From an uncultured Lachnospiraceae bacterium (lineage in GTDB: Bacteria; Bacillota; Clostridia; Lachnospirales; Lachnospiraceae), in the NCBI GenBank assembly GCA_958402795.1, contig CATXUX010000026.1, positions 1-48,805 of the forward strand: a stretch of 48,805 bases of DNA. The letters run 5' to 3'. Positions 1 to 8,963 of this stretch are shown one piece after another. The notes beneath the pieces are model-generated. The model saw nothing but the letters and a program-made list of their open reading frames with translations. It searched no databases and had not been told where the DNA came from. Position 1 is the first letter of the stretch, and every line of letters starts with the position of its first letter. Both the position numbers and the translations under genes were made by a program.

Positions 1-53
1 AATTTTTATCAGAAAGATTCACTTTCTAAAGACACAAGATTTTTTACGCCCTC

Positions 54-73
54 GGGGACTCCAAAGAGTCCCC
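54..73. other. Short perfect inverted repeat downstream of the AAA ATPase gene
   Basis: GGGGACTC and GAGTCCCC pair around a CAAA loop, 17 bases beyond the stop codon of the minus-strand ATPase gene. Neither side has a clean T-run right after the stem, so this may be a weak terminator for that gene or an mRNA 3'-end hairpin. Nothing else is recognisable in bases 1-90. Confidence 0.4.
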
Positions 74-90
74 TTAATATCGTTGATCTT

Positions 91-1680
91 TTACACTACA
101 ACCTCAATGATCATTTTATCCCCGCAGCAGATTTTCTTCATACCGATCTGTTTATTTTTATTAAAATTAAAGCTTAGGAGATATCCCTTTTTCAAATGGT
201 ATTCTTCCAGATATCCCGCCAACTGTTTTTCGCCTCTGCGGTTATATTCTTCTCCGTGCCATAGTTTTAATTCGATTACATACCGTTCGCCAAGATAATC
301 TACGATCACATCTGTGCGTTTCATGTTTCTGGTACGTGCTTCTACATAATAGTTACCAGTTCCGTTGATAATCGGTTTTAAATACAGAAGGAAAAGCCGG
401 CGGCCATTTTCCTCGAGAAATTTCTGGTCATGATCGGCATATACTTCCGTATAATGTTCCATGAATTTTTGCATTACCAACTCCATGTTCAGATGTGAGC
501 CTTGTACAAACTGGTTTTTATTCTGCACTGCTTCATCGAAAGTGATGTTATTCAGCAGTTCTTCTGATAAGAACATATTATATAGGCGGGTTTCAAATAT
601 CCGGTTCGCGACAACGACATTTCCGTTTTCTTCTTTTATGAATCCAAACATTTTTCCGATGTCAATTACATAATTATCCGGGTTATATGGAATCGTTGTC
701 CCCTTGAATAACAACGAATTCAGCATTTCTTTTAATTCCGGGTATTCTGTGATCTTTTTGCGCATATCGTCAAATAAAGTGTCCTGATCCTTTAGCAGCC
801 GTCTGACAGCTTCCTGAAAACCATCTGTTGTCCAGGCGCTGGCTTTATCCGGATATTCCGGCGTTCCGGCAACTCGTTCGTCGATCAACTGGCATAATCT
901 CGATACCAGATAAGGATATCCTGCTGTATAATCATAGATCAGGCGACTCATGTGTCCGATATCCATTCCCGTCATATGATCTTTTTCATATTCTTCCAGC
1001 ATTGTCCTGATATTATCTCGGTCAAAACTCATGTCTATGTCGAAATCAGCCGCAATGTTCCACGGACTGTTGTATTTGTGTTCTTTTTCTGAACGGATTT
1101 TCAGTTTCAGATTTTTAATATCGTAAACTCCTGCAAGTATCACGGACTGAAACGTAGGCCGGATGTCTCTTTTTTGGTAATATCCTCTCACCTGAGCAAG
1201 AAAATCCAGGAAGATCTGATTGTTGGCTGCACTGTCTACTTCATCGATCATCAGTACAACCGGTCTGTCTGACTGTGCGCACCATTCGCTCAGCATGCGA
1301 AATAATATGCTTAGCGTTGCATTTTCCGACGGAACTGCGAGAAATGTGCGTAAATTTTCCGGCACATTCTCCCCAATATTCTTTTTCCTGCTGAGTGCAT
1401 CTGAAATTTCTCTTCCGAATGCCTCCACAAATGATTTCTCGTTTTCAAAATCTGCGCTGCTGAGCATTTGAAAATCAATGCTGACCACCAGATATTCCGG
1501 TTCCAGATAATTTTCCAGAGCCCTTAATGTTGTTGTCTTTCCATATTGTCTGGCGCGATTGATCGTAAAATACTGTCCCTGCACAATCATACATTTTATT
1601 TTTTCCAGCTTTGTACGCATATCAACCATATAATGAAGGTTCGGTTTGCAATCCCCGTTTACATTGAATGTCTTACCCAT
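91..1680 (-). CDS. AAA-family ATPase with C-terminal PD-(D/E)XK nuclease-like domain
   Basis: The 529-residue protein has a degenerate Walker A around residues 41-51 (NRARQYGKTTT) and a Walker B at about 141-148 (VVLMIDEV). A long helical lid region follows. The last 90 residues hold a PD-(D/E)XK-like core: an Asp after a basic strand at about 454, then an ELK motif near 467 and a Gln-containing helix (KQLAGYL). This layout matches the ATP-binding/DUF1703-like proteins that are abundant, often in multiple copies, in gut Firmicutes and Bacteroidetes; their substrate is unknown. The gene stands alone, divergent from fhs. A defence or mobile-DNA role is plausible from the fold but not shown. The family call is firm and the function is open. 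Confidence 0.8.
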   Translation of the reverse strand: MGKTFNVNGDCKPNLHYMVDMRTKLEKIKCMIVQGQYFTINRARQYGKTTTLRALENYLEPEYLVVSIDFQMLSSADFENEKSFVEAFGREISDALSRKKNIGENVPENLRTFLAVPSENATLSILFRMLSEWCAQSDRPVVLMIDEVDSAANNQIFLDFLAQVRGYYQKRDIRPTFQSVILAGVYDIKNLKLKIRSEKEHKYNSPWNIAADFDIDMSFDRDNIRTMLEEYEKDHMTGMDIGHMSRLIYDYTAGYPYLVSRLCQLIDERVAGTPEYPDKASAWTTDGFQEAVRRLLKDQDTLFDDMRKKITEYPELKEMLNSLLFKGTTIPYNPDNYVIDIGKMFGFIKEENGNVVVANRIFETRLYNMFLSEELLNNITFDEAVQNKNQFVQGSHLNMELVMQKFMEHYTEVYADHDQKFLEENGRRLFLLYLKPIINGTGNYYVEARTRNMKRTDVIVDYLGERYVIELKLWHGEEYNRRGEKQLAGYLEEYHLKKGYLLSFNFNKNKQIGMKKICCGDKMIIEVVV

Positions 1681-1817
1681 TTACCTGCTCACTTTCTGAT
1701 ATATGATCTTCTATAATGATCTTCCGCTTCTCTTTGGATTATAACATGATGTGCCCGGAATGTCAGCCTTTTTCAAATGATTCTGTTATGCCTTCTCGTT
1801 TTTGAATAAATTTTCAC

Positions 1818-1846
1818 TTGTAACGAGAACAAATAGGAAATATAAT
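1818..1846 (+). promoter_or_regulatory. Sigma-A type promoter of fhs
   Basis: TTGTAA at 1818-1823 and TATAAT at 1841-1846 are separated by 17 bases, about 47 bases upstream of the fhs start. The fhs ribosome site (GGAGG) follows at about 1881. Confidence 0.75.
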
Positions 1847-1892
1847 AGAACCCAGATGCAGAACAGAAAAAATAAGGTGATGGAGGTACAGT

Positions 1893-3569
1893 ATGAGTAA
1901 AAGTGATATTGAGATCGCGCAGGAAGCGCAGATGCAGCCGATCAGCGAGATCGCTGAGAAAATAGGGATCCCGGACAGATATGTGGAGAATTACGGGAAG
2001 TATAAGGCGAAGATCGATTACCGTTATTATAATGAAGAGTTAAAGAACCGTCCGGACGCAAAGCTGATCCTTGTGACAGCGATCAACCCGACGCCTGCGG
2101 GAGAGGGAAAGACGACGACCACGATCGGCGTGGCGGACGCGATGAACCGTCTCGGAAAGAAGACGATGGTTGCGCTCAGAGAGCCTTCTCTTGGACCGGT
2201 GTTTGGAATCAAGGGCGGCGCGGCGGGCGGCGGTTATGCGCAGGTTGTTCCGATGGAAGACATCAATCTGCATTTTACCGGCGACATTCATGCCATTGGC
2301 GCGGCAAACAATCTGATCGCAGCGATGCTTGACAACCACATTCATCAGGGAAATGCACTGGACATTGATACGAACCGTGTGACATGGCGGCGGTGTGTGG
2401 ATATGAACGACCGGCAGCTCCGCAGTATCGTGGACGGTCTGGGTTCAAAGGCGGACGGCGTTACGAGGCAGGATGGATTTGATATTACCGTGGCGTCAGA
2501 AATTATGGCTGTGTTCTGTCTGGCAAACGATATCACAGATCTGAAAGAACGTGTCGCGCGGATCATCGTGGCGTATTCCCGCAGCGGAAAACCGGTGACG
2601 GCGGGAGATCTTCATGCAGAGGGCGCTGTAGCGGCGCTTCTGAAAGACGCACTGAAGCCGAATCTGGTGCAGACACTGGAAGGAACGCCTGCATTTGTTC
2701 ATGGAGGTCCGTTTGCAAATATCGCCCATGGATGCAACAGTGTGATCGCGACAAAGATGGGACTGAAGCTGGCTGATTATATGGTAACAGAAGCAGGGTT
2801 CGGCGCAGATCTCGGAGCGGAAAAATTCCTGGACATTAAGTGCCGCAAGGCGGGACTTTGCCCGAATGCCGTCGTTCTGGTAGCGACGATCCGTGCGTTG
2901 AAATACAACGGCGGCGTGGCAAAGACGGATCTGCAGACGGAGAATCTGGAGGCGCTGGAGAAAGGCATGCCAAACCTCCTGAAGCATATCGAGAATATTA
3001 CGCAGGTGTATCATCTTCCGGTGGTCGTTGCGATCAACAAATTCCCAACGGATACGGATGCAGAGCTTATGCTTGTACGTGAAAAGTGCAAAGAACTCGG
3101 CGTCAATGTTGCACTGTCGGATGTATGGGCGAATGGTGGTGCAGGCGGCGAGGAACTGGCGAATGAGGTGATCCGTCTCTGTGAGAGCGAAAGTACGCTG
3201 CAGTATGCCTATGATACGGATTGGACGATTCAGGAGAAAATCGAGGCGATCGCAACAAAGATTTACGGCGCGGCAGGGGTGGACTACACACCAAAGGCGT
3301 TGAAGGAGATTAAGAATCTGGAAAGCATCGGACTGGGAGACCTGCCGGTCTGTATGGCGAAAAACCAGTATTCGCTTACGGATGATCCGAAGAAACTGGG
3401 GCGTCCGTCCGGATTCCGGATTACGATCCGCGACATCACGGCATCAGCAGGAGCCGGATTTATCGTGGCTCTGACAGGAGATATCATGAAGATGCCGGGA
3501 CTGCCCAAGGTACCGGCGGCAGAGAAGATCGATGTAGATGAAAACGGCGTGATCACAGGCCTGTTTTAG
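1893..3569 (+). CDS. fhs: Formate-tetrahydrofolate ligase
   Basis: This enzyme joins formate to tetrahydrofolate at the expense of ATP, giving 10-formyl-THF for purine synthesis, initiator-tRNA formylation and, in acetogens, the methyl branch of the Wood-Ljungdahl pathway. It acts in the cytosol. The 558 residues are full length for the family. The signature P-loop PTPAGEGKTTTTIG lies at about residues 67-80, followed by conserved stretches such as FGIKGGAAGGG and HFTGDIHAI. The start is fixed by GGAGG 8 bases upstream. folE follows 36 bases downstream and is probably cotranscribed. No other Wood-Ljungdahl genes are in the window, so acetogenesis cannot be inferred. Confidence 0.97.
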   Translation: MSKSDIEIAQEAQMQPISEIAEKIGIPDRYVENYGKYKAKIDYRYYNEELKNRPDAKLILVTAINPTPAGEGKTTTTIGVADAMNRLGKKTMVALREPSLGPVFGIKGGAAGGGYAQVVPMEDINLHFTGDIHAIGAANNLIAAMLDNHIHQGNALDIDTNRVTWRRCVDMNDRQLRSIVDGLGSKADGVTRQDGFDITVASEIMAVFCLANDITDLKERVARIIVAYSRSGKPVTAGDLHAEGAVAALLKDALKPNLVQTLEGTPAFVHGGPFANIAHGCNSVIATKMGLKLADYMVTEAGFGADLGAEKFLDIKCRKAGLCPNAVVLVATIRALKYNGGVAKTDLQTENLEALEKGMPNLLKHIENITQVYHLPVVVAINKFPTDTDAELMLVREKCKELGVNVALSDVWANGGAGGEELANEVIRLCESESTLQYAYDTDWTIQEKIEAIATKIYGAAGVDYTPKALKEIKNLESIGLGDLPVCMAKNQYSLTDDPKKLGRPSGFRITIRDITASAGAGFIVALTGDIMKMPGLPKVPAAEKIDVDENGVITGLF

Positions 3570-3605
3570 GATACAGACAGAACAAAGAGGGGAGCGGCAT
3601 AAGAT

Positions 3606-4160
3606 ATGACAGATCAGGAAAAAGTAAAAAAGGCGGTCCGGCTTTTTCTGGAGGGAATCGGAGAAGACCCGGACAGAGAAGGTCTTGCGGAGACGCCTGA
3701 CCGGATCGCGCGGATGTGCGAAGAATTATATGGCGGAACGGATGAAGCTGCATCAGCGCATTTGCAGAAGCGGTTTCGGGTAGAAAATAATGAAATGGTC
3801 CTGGAAAAGGACATTCCTTTTTACTCTACTTGTGAACATCATATCCTGCCGTTCTTCGGGAAAGTGCATATCGCATATGTTCCGGACGGAGAAGTCGTGG
3901 GACTCAGCAAGCTGGCAAGAATGGTGGAGGCATACGCGAGACGGCTTCAGATCCAGGAAAGGCTTACCGCGCAGATCGCAGACAAGCTGATGGAAGAGCT
4001 GAACCCGAAAGGCGTGATGGTGATGACAGAAGCAGAGCATCTCTGTATGACGATGCGTGGAGTCAAAAAGCCGGGAAGCCGGACGTCAACAGTCGTGAAA
4101 CGAGGCATCTTTGCAGAAAAGAAGGAATTCGCGGACATGTTCTTTCAGGTGCTCCGGTAA
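3606..4160 (+). CDS. folE: GTP cyclohydrolase I
   Basis: The enzyme converts GTP to 7,8-dihydroneopterin triphosphate, the first step of folate synthesis. The 184 residues are normal for the type IA enzyme. Zinc ligands are visible: Cys76 and His79 in STCEHHILPFFG, and the later Cys in EHLCMTMRG. The GLSKLARMVEAYARRLQIQERLT segment contains the substrate-binding and subunit-interface signature. It follows fhs closely with a GAGGGGAG ribosome site. The rest of the folate genes (folP, folB, folK) are not in the window, which is unusual but not rare in Lachnospiraceae. The long gap after it holds the opp promoter. Confidence 0.96.
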   Translation: MTDQEKVKKAVRLFLEGIGEDPDREGLAETPDRIARMCEELYGGTDEAASAHLQKRFRVENNEMVLEKDIPFYSTCEHHILPFFGKVHIAYVPDGEVVGLSKLARMVEAYARRLQIQERLTAQIADKLMEELNPKGVMVMTEAEHLCMTMRGVKKPGSRTSTVVKRGIFAEKKEFADMFFQVLR

Positions 4161-4342
4161 GAAGAACGGGAGAAAGACCGGTCAGTGGTTACTGCGGCAG
4201 CAGCCGGACTTATGCCGCGTTAACTCTTTAACGGAGTAAATAATTTGCAGGATTCACGACGGAAACTTGTGAAATTTATGCATTTTATAGCCAGAAAATG
4301 GATTTTATGTAAAAAATTTATGAACATATTTGCATTTTAAAA

Positions 4343-4371
4343 TTGACATCTATGCAAAAGAGAAGTATAAT
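4343..4371 (+). promoter_or_regulatory. Consensus promoter of the opp operon
   Basis: TTGACA at 4343-4348 and TATAAT at 4366-4371 with a 17-base spacer form a perfect sigma-A promoter about 210 bases before oppB. The surrounding AT-rich stretch (4255-4380) repeats ATTTATGCAT/TTTGCAT/TATGCA/GTGCATAAAT-like words, and the first and last form an inverted pair across the promoter. They may be operator half-sites; no regulator can be named. Confidence 0.8.
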
Positions 4372-4419
4372 AGTGCATAAATCGAAAAAAGAAATAAGTG
4401 GTAGACAACACGATGACGT

Positions 4420-4510
4420 GAAAGAGGGGAGTCTCCCCTCTTTCATTTGTCTCTGGCATATGGCACATATGCCAGAGACACTTGACCTGCGCTCCTGCGG
4501 AGCGCAGGTC
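4420..4510 (+). promoter_or_regulatory. Three consecutive perfect hairpins in the opp leader
   Basis: Three stems follow one another inside the predicted 5' leader. Stem 1 is 11 bp at 4420-4430/4434-4444 (GAAAGAGGGGA). Stem 2 is 15 bp at 4448-4462/4466-4480 (TGTCTCTGGCATATG). Stem 3 is 12 bp at 4484-4495/4499-4510 (GACCTGCGCTCC). Each loop is 3 bases. None is followed by a clear U-run, so they are not ordinary terminators. They could stabilise the mRNA, bind a protein or be arms of a regulatory RNA. No T-box or known riboswitch core was recognised. Otherwise the 4161-4580 gap contains only the promoter and the oppB ribosome site. Confidence 0.7.
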
Positions 4511-4580
4511 AGACAGAAGATAACTCCTATCTGATGTTATATAAAAGCATTGTCTATACGAAGAAGAGAGGAGAAGTAAT

Positions 4581-5492
4581 ATGTGGAAGTATGTAGGAAA
4601 ACGCATATTGTTGGCGCTGGTTACAATATTAATTGTCAGTGCAATTACTTTTTTCGCAATGAACCTGATACCGGGAGGCCCGTTCAACAGTGAGAAGGCG
4701 AGCAGTCCGGAAGTGCAGAGAGTGCTGGAAGAGCGCTACAATCTGGACAAGCCGGTTCCGGAACAGTACGTGATCTATATGAAGAACCTGCTCCATGGGG
4801 ACTGGGGCGTAAGTCTGAAAACGGGGCGTGATATCTGGACGGATATGTGGGAGAAGTTCCAGGTTTCGGCAAAGATCGGAGGTATGGCAGCCATAGCCGC
4901 GATCATAGGCGGCGTTATACTGGGCAGCCTTGCGGCGCTGACAAGAAACCGGCTTCCGGACCGTCTGATCGTGTTCCTGACGACACTGGGGACGGCGATG
5001 CCGTCATTCGTGCTGGCAACCCTGCTTTTGCTTGTATTCTGTCTGAAACTTGGCTGGGTTCCGGTCTGGTCTTCGAGTAATCCGAACTATATTCTGCCGG
5101 TCATTGCGTTGTGCGTATATCCTATGGCATATATTACGAGGCTGACGAAGACAAGTATGCTGGATTCTCTGAATCAGGATTATATCCGGACCGCGAAAGC
5201 CAAAGGTGTCTCCGGAGTGAAAGTGGTATTCAAGCATGCGCTCCGTAATGCGCTGATCCCGGTGGTCACATATGTCGGACCGATGGTGGCGTCTATTCTG
5301 ACCGGATCCATGGTTGTAGAAAGTATCTTTACGATCGGCGGACTGGGTTCTACATTTGTAACGAGTATTACGAACCGCGATTATACAACGATCATGGCAG
5401 TGACGATCTTCCTTGCGGTTCTGATGGTGATCGCGAACCTGATCACAGATATTGCATATAAGTTTATCGATCCGCGTATTACACTGGATTAA
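4581..5492 (+). CDS. oppB: Oligopeptide ABC transporter permease OppB
   Basis: The 303-residue integral membrane protein forms one half of the inner-membrane channel for peptide uptake. It shows the family N-terminus (RILLALVTILIVSAITFFAMNLIPGGPF), about six membrane segments, and the cytoplasmic EAA loop near residues 200-220 (DYIRTAKAKGVSGVKVVFKHALRNALIPVV) that docks the ATPases. A GAGAGGAG ribosome site precedes the ATG. It heads an oppBCDFA operon in which the binding-protein gene is last; the usual order in enteric bacteria places it first. The substrate is probably oligopeptides, but closely related DppB proteins cannot be excluded by reading. Confidence 0.93.
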   Translation: MWKYVGKRILLALVTILIVSAITFFAMNLIPGGPFNSEKASSPEVQRVLEERYNLDKPVPEQYVIYMKNLLHGDWGVSLKTGRDIWTDMWEKFQVSAKIGGMAAIAAIIGGVILGSLAALTRNRLPDRLIVFLTTLGTAMPSFVLATLLLLVFCLKLGWVPVWSSSNPNYILPVIALCVYPMAYITRLTKTSMLDSLNQDYIRTAKAKGVSGVKVVFKHALRNALIPVVTYVGPMVASILTGSMVVESIFTIGGLGSTFVTSITNRDYTTIMAVTIFLAVLMVIANLITDIAYKFIDPRITLD

Positions 5493-5506
5493 AGGAGCAT
5501 CAGAGT

Positions 5507-6592
5507 ATGAAAGAGTTAAAAGATATGAAGCGGAATCTGCTTTCCGCACAGATAGATTTATCAAAGTTCAGCAAAGAAGATTTCCGTGCTGCGACGGACG
5601 AGGAGAAGAAGCAGCAGGACGTCATGGGAGAGTCTACCACGTTTTTTAAAGACGGTATGCGCCGTCTTCGGAAAAACAAACTGGCGATGGGCAGTATCAT
5701 TGTTCTTGTCCTGATCCTGATCCTGATCATCTTTGCACCGATGTTCGTACCCTATGGATATGAGCAGATCATGAGTGTAAACGGGGTGCGCGATAAGTCC
5801 GCGGCGAATCTGGGACCATTTGAGTATTCTACGATGGAACAGCAGTACATGGACGAGACCGGAGAGAAGCTGTTCCCACATATTTTCGGAACAGACAGTC
5901 TGAGCCGTGATTATTTTATCCGTGTGATTTACGGAACGAGAGTCAGCCTTGCCGTCGGAATTGTTGCGGCGGTCATGGTTTTGATCATCGGACTGATCTA
6001 CGGTGCAGTTTCCGGATATTGCGGAGGCAAAGTGGATATGATTATGATGCGGATCGTGGATATCATTTATTCGCTGCCGGATCTGCTTTTGATTATTTTG
6101 CTGTCTGTCGTGCTGAACAGTATTCTGGGAAATAAACTGACGGGAACTCCGCTTGCAAAGCTGGGTGTGAATATGATTTCCTTGTTTGTCGTGTATTCTC
6201 TGCTCTACTGGGTAAGTATGGCGAGACTCGTAAGAGGTCAGGTACTGACTGTGAAAAATAATGAATATGTGCTGGCGGCACGATGCATCGGAACGCCGGG
6301 GAAAAAGATTTTGACAAGGCATATTCTTCCGAACTGTATGTCAGTTATCATTACATCGACGGCTATGCAGGTGCCGAGCGCAATCTTTACGGAGAGTTAT
6401 CTGAGCTTTGTGGGACTTGGCGTAAGCGCTCCGCTTACATCGCTCGGTTCTCTTGCCAATGAGGCGCGTTCCGGTATGCAGTCATATCCGCTGCGACTGG
6501 TGATTCCGGCCGTGATGATCTGTCTGATCGTCCTTGCGCTGAATCTGCTTGCAGACGGTCTGCGGGACGCATTTGATTCGAAACTGAACTGA
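5507..6592 (+). CDS. oppC: Oligopeptide ABC transporter permease OppC
   Basis: This is the second channel subunit, 361 residues, partner of OppB. A cytoplasmic N-terminal extension of about 60 residues leads to the first membrane helix (SIIVLVLILILIIFAPMFVPYG), followed by an external loop and the conserved FGTDSLSRDYFIRVIYGTR segment of the OppC N-terminal domain. Five further helices and the EAA-loop signature (EYVLAARCIGTPGKKILTRHILPN) follow at about residues 250-280. It starts 14 bases after oppB with an AAAGGAG ribosome site, so the two are cotranscribed. Confidence 0.93.
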   Translation: MKELKDMKRNLLSAQIDLSKFSKEDFRAATDEEKKQQDVMGESTTFFKDGMRRLRKNKLAMGSIIVLVLILILIIFAPMFVPYGYEQIMSVNGVRDKSAANLGPFEYSTMEQQYMDETGEKLFPHIFGTDSLSRDYFIRVIYGTRVSLAVGIVAAVMVLIIGLIYGAVSGYCGGKVDMIMMRIVDIIYSLPDLLLIILLSVVLNSILGNKLTGTPLAKLGVNMISLFVVYSLLYWVSMARLVRGQVLTVKNNEYVLAARCIGTPGKKILTRHILPNCMSVIITSTAMQVPSAIFTESYLSFVGLGVSAPLTSLGSLANEARSGMQSYPLRLVIPAVMICLIVLALNLLADGLRDAFDSKLN

Positions 6593-6606
6593 GAGGAGCG
6601 GTAAAG

Positions 6607-7611
6607 ATGAGTGAAGAAAGTAAATATATCCTTGAGGTAGACAATCTGCATACCAGCTTTTTTACCGACGCTGGGGAAGTCTGTGCGGTAAACGGCGTGT
6701 CATTCCGTCTGGAACCGGGAAAAACGCTTGGAATCGTAGGAGAGTCCGGATCGGGAAAATCTGTAACAGCTTATTCGATCATGCAGATTCTTGCCGAGGC
6801 GGGCAGGATCACGGAAGGCGCAGTTTATTATAAAGGCGACGATATTACAAAATGGGATAAGAAACAGATGCAGACGTTCCGCGGATCGAAATGTTCCATT
6901 ATCTTTCAGGATCCGATGACGAGTCTGAATCCTGTATTCTCAATTGGAAACCAGTTGATGGAAGCGATCATGCTCCATACAGATAAAGATAAGAAAGCAG
7001 CGCGGGAGCGCGCGGTAGAGATGCTGACACTTGTTGGGGTGAACGAGCCGGAAAGCCGTCTGAAGCAGTATCCGCATGAGTTGTCCGGCGGTATGCGGCA
7101 GCGTGTGATGATCGCGGTGGCGCTGGCATGTGAGCCTGATATCCTGATCGCGGATGAGCCGACGACCGCGCTGGATGTGACGATCCAGGCGCAGATTCTG
7201 GAACTGATGCAGGATCTTCAGAAAAAACTGGGAATGGCGATCATCATGGTAACCCATGATCTTGGCGTAATCGCAAGTATGTGTGACGAGATTATCGTAA
7301 TGTACGGCGGAAGAGTCTGTGAACGTGGAACAGCAGACGATATCTTCTACCGTCCGATGCATGAATATACAAAAGGACTGCTTCGTTCGATCCCGAAGAA
7401 GGATAACATGAATGAGAAGCTCGTCCCGATCGGCGGGACGCCGATCAACCAGTTGAATATGCCGGAAGGCTGCGCATTCTGTCCGCGGTGTGATTCCGCG
7501 ATGAAGATCTGTCTGACGCAGCAGCCCCAGGAACTGAGGATCAGTGATACCCATTTGTCAAGCTGCTGGATGAACGTCAAAGAATGCTATGATGCACAGG
7601 AGGAAATGTAA
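6607..7611 (+). CDS. oppD: Oligopeptide ABC transporter ATP-binding protein OppD
   Basis: This is one of the two ATPases that power peptide import. In its 334 residues Walker A is GESGSGKS (about 45-52), the ABC signature is LSGGMRQR (about 159-166) and Walker B leads into DEPTTALD. The C-terminal oligo/dipeptide extension carries Cys residues (CAFCPRCDSAMKIC), as in family members reported to hold an iron-sulfur cluster. It follows oppC by 14 bases, and its stop is directly followed by the oppF start. Confidence 0.95.
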   Translation: MSEESKYILEVDNLHTSFFTDAGEVCAVNGVSFRLEPGKTLGIVGESGSGKSVTAYSIMQILAEAGRITEGAVYYKGDDITKWDKKQMQTFRGSKCSIIFQDPMTSLNPVFSIGNQLMEAIMLHTDKDKKAARERAVEMLTLVGVNEPESRLKQYPHELSGGMRQRVMIAVALACEPDILIADEPTTALDVTIQAQILELMQDLQKKLGMAIIMVTHDLGVIASMCDEIIVMYGGRVCERGTADDIFYRPMHEYTKGLLRSIPKKDNMNEKLVPIGGTPINQLNMPEGCAFCPRCDSAMKICLTQQPQELRISDTHLSSCWMNVKECYDAQEEM

Positions 7612-8655
7612 ATGAGTGAAGAGAAAAATCTGCTGGAAGTAAGTCATTTAAAACAGTATTTCCCTGTGAAGCAAGGATTCAAGAAGATACCGCTCAAAGC
7701 GGTGGACGATGTATCGTTTACGATCCGGCCGGGGGAAACGCTCGGACTGGTAGGAGAGTCCGGCTGCGGGAAGACGACGGTCGGCAGAACACTGCTGAGA
7801 CTGTATCAGCCGACAGCAGGACGGATCGTGTTTGACGGAGATGTGCTTTTTGACAGTGGCGAGCAGTATGATAAAAATGGAAAACTGGTTGTAGACGAGA
7901 ATGGAAAACCGGTACTCGGGAAAAAGATTGATGTGGATATGCACCCTTACCGTAAGCAGATGCAGATGGTATTCCAGGATCCCTACTCTTCTCTGAATCC
8001 GAGAATGACGGTAGAGGATATCATCGGGGAACCACTGGATGTGCATAAGTTATATTCGACAAAGCAGGAGCGGCGTGAGAAAATATTAAGTCTGATGGAA
8101 CTGGTCGGACTGAATGCAGAGCATGCTTCCCGGTATGCCCACGAATTCTCCGGTGGCCAGAGACAGAGAATCGGGATTGCCCGTGCTCTGGCGGTAGACC
8201 CGAAGTTTATCGTGTGCGACGAGCCTGTATCGGCGCTGGATGTGTCCATTCAGGCGCAGGTTGTAAATATGTTTGAAGAACTGCAGGAAAAACTGGGAGT
8301 AGCATATTTGTTCATTGCCCATGACCTTCTGATCGTGCAGCATATTTCAGACCGGATCGCGGTGATGTATCTGGGGAAGATGATGGAGATTGCGGAGGCA
8401 GACGAACTGAACAACAATCCGAAGCATCCGTATACACTGAGTCTTTTATCCGCGGTTCCGATCCCGGATCCGGAGACCGCGCGTAACAGCCACCGTATTT
8501 TGCTGGAGGGCGATGTACCGTCTCCTCTGAATATGCCAAGCGGATGCCCGTTCAGGACAAGATGCAGATATGCGACAGAACAATGCGCGAAAGAAATGCC
8601 GCCGCTTACAGACCGCGGAGACGGCCACTATGTAGCATGCTGGCATGTAGATTAA
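7612..8655 (+). CDS. oppF: Oligopeptide ABC transporter ATP-binding protein OppF
   Basis: This is the second ATPase, 347 residues, abutting oppD with no gap (TAA then ATG), which suggests coupled translation. Walker A is GESGCGKTT (about 52-60), the signature is FSGGQRQR, and Walker B leads to DEPVSALD. The C-terminal HPY extension has Cys at GCPFRTRCRYATEQC and ends ACWHVD. An insertion of about 30 charged residues sits between Walker A and the Q-loop (around residues 80-105), which is common in Firmicute OppF. It is separated from the binding-protein gene by a structured repeat. Confidence 0.95.
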   Translation: MSEEKNLLEVSHLKQYFPVKQGFKKIPLKAVDDVSFTIRPGETLGLVGESGCGKTTVGRTLLRLYQPTAGRIVFDGDVLFDSGEQYDKNGKLVVDENGKPVLGKKIDVDMHPYRKQMQMVFQDPYSSLNPRMTVEDIIGEPLDVHKLYSTKQERREKILSLMELVGLNAEHASRYAHEFSGGQRQRIGIARALAVDPKFIVCDEPVSALDVSIQAQVVNMFEELQEKLGVAYLFIAHDLLIVQHISDRIAVMYLGKMMEIAEADELNNNPKHPYTLSLLSAVPIPDPETARNSHRILLEGDVPSPLNMPSGCPFRTRCRYATEQCAKEMPPLTDRGDGHYVACWHVD

Positions 8656-8876
8656 GACGCCAGTGACGAAAGACAATCACGGTCATGCATGTATGCATGA
8701 AAAGTGATTGGCTTAGTGTCACGCTCCCCACTATGAGGATAAAAGCGATGCGAAAGCAGAGCGATATCCGAATAGCGGGGAAGGATTGCGGGAGTGCTAA
8801 AGCACGTAGCAATCCGTATGGCGTCTGATATTGATAATGGCCAGTGACGAAAGACAATCACGGTCATGCATGTATG
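8655..8876. repeat. Structured intergenic repeat between oppF and oppA
   Basis: A 37-base sequence occurs twice as a perfect direct repeat, at 8659-8695 and 8840-8876 (begins GCCAGTGACGAAAG and ends GCATGTATG). Between the copies are nested inverted repeats. AGACGCCA at 8655-8662 pairs with TGGCGTCT at 8819-8826. TCCCCACTATGAGGATA at about 8725-8741 pairs imperfectly with a segment ending near 8782. GGATTGC...GCAATCC (8783-8815) encloses GTGCT/AGCAC. The block fills the 308-base gap before the binding-protein gene. It resembles a REP/BIME-like element that could set the ratio of OppA to the membrane subunits; whether other copies exist cannot be seen here. Confidence 0.75.
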
Positions 8877-8963
8877 AATGGTTTCAACAGCCGATTCCGC
8901 ATCGTGGATAAGGAGAGCGGAAGCAGCGTGAAACATAGATATTTATCCATAGGAGGTAACATT

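Noticed and set aside
4420..4510. T-box or known riboswitch in the opp leader
   Set aside because: No T-box core sequence or recognisable aptamer was found, and the three hairpins are simple perfect stems.
8655..8876. CRISPR array
   Set aside because: There are only two copies of the repeat with a 144-base structured spacer and no cas genes.
8844..8963. Longer start for oppA
   Set aside because: It would place 40 residues before the lipoprotein signal peptide and begins inside the direct repeat; AGGAGG supports 8964.
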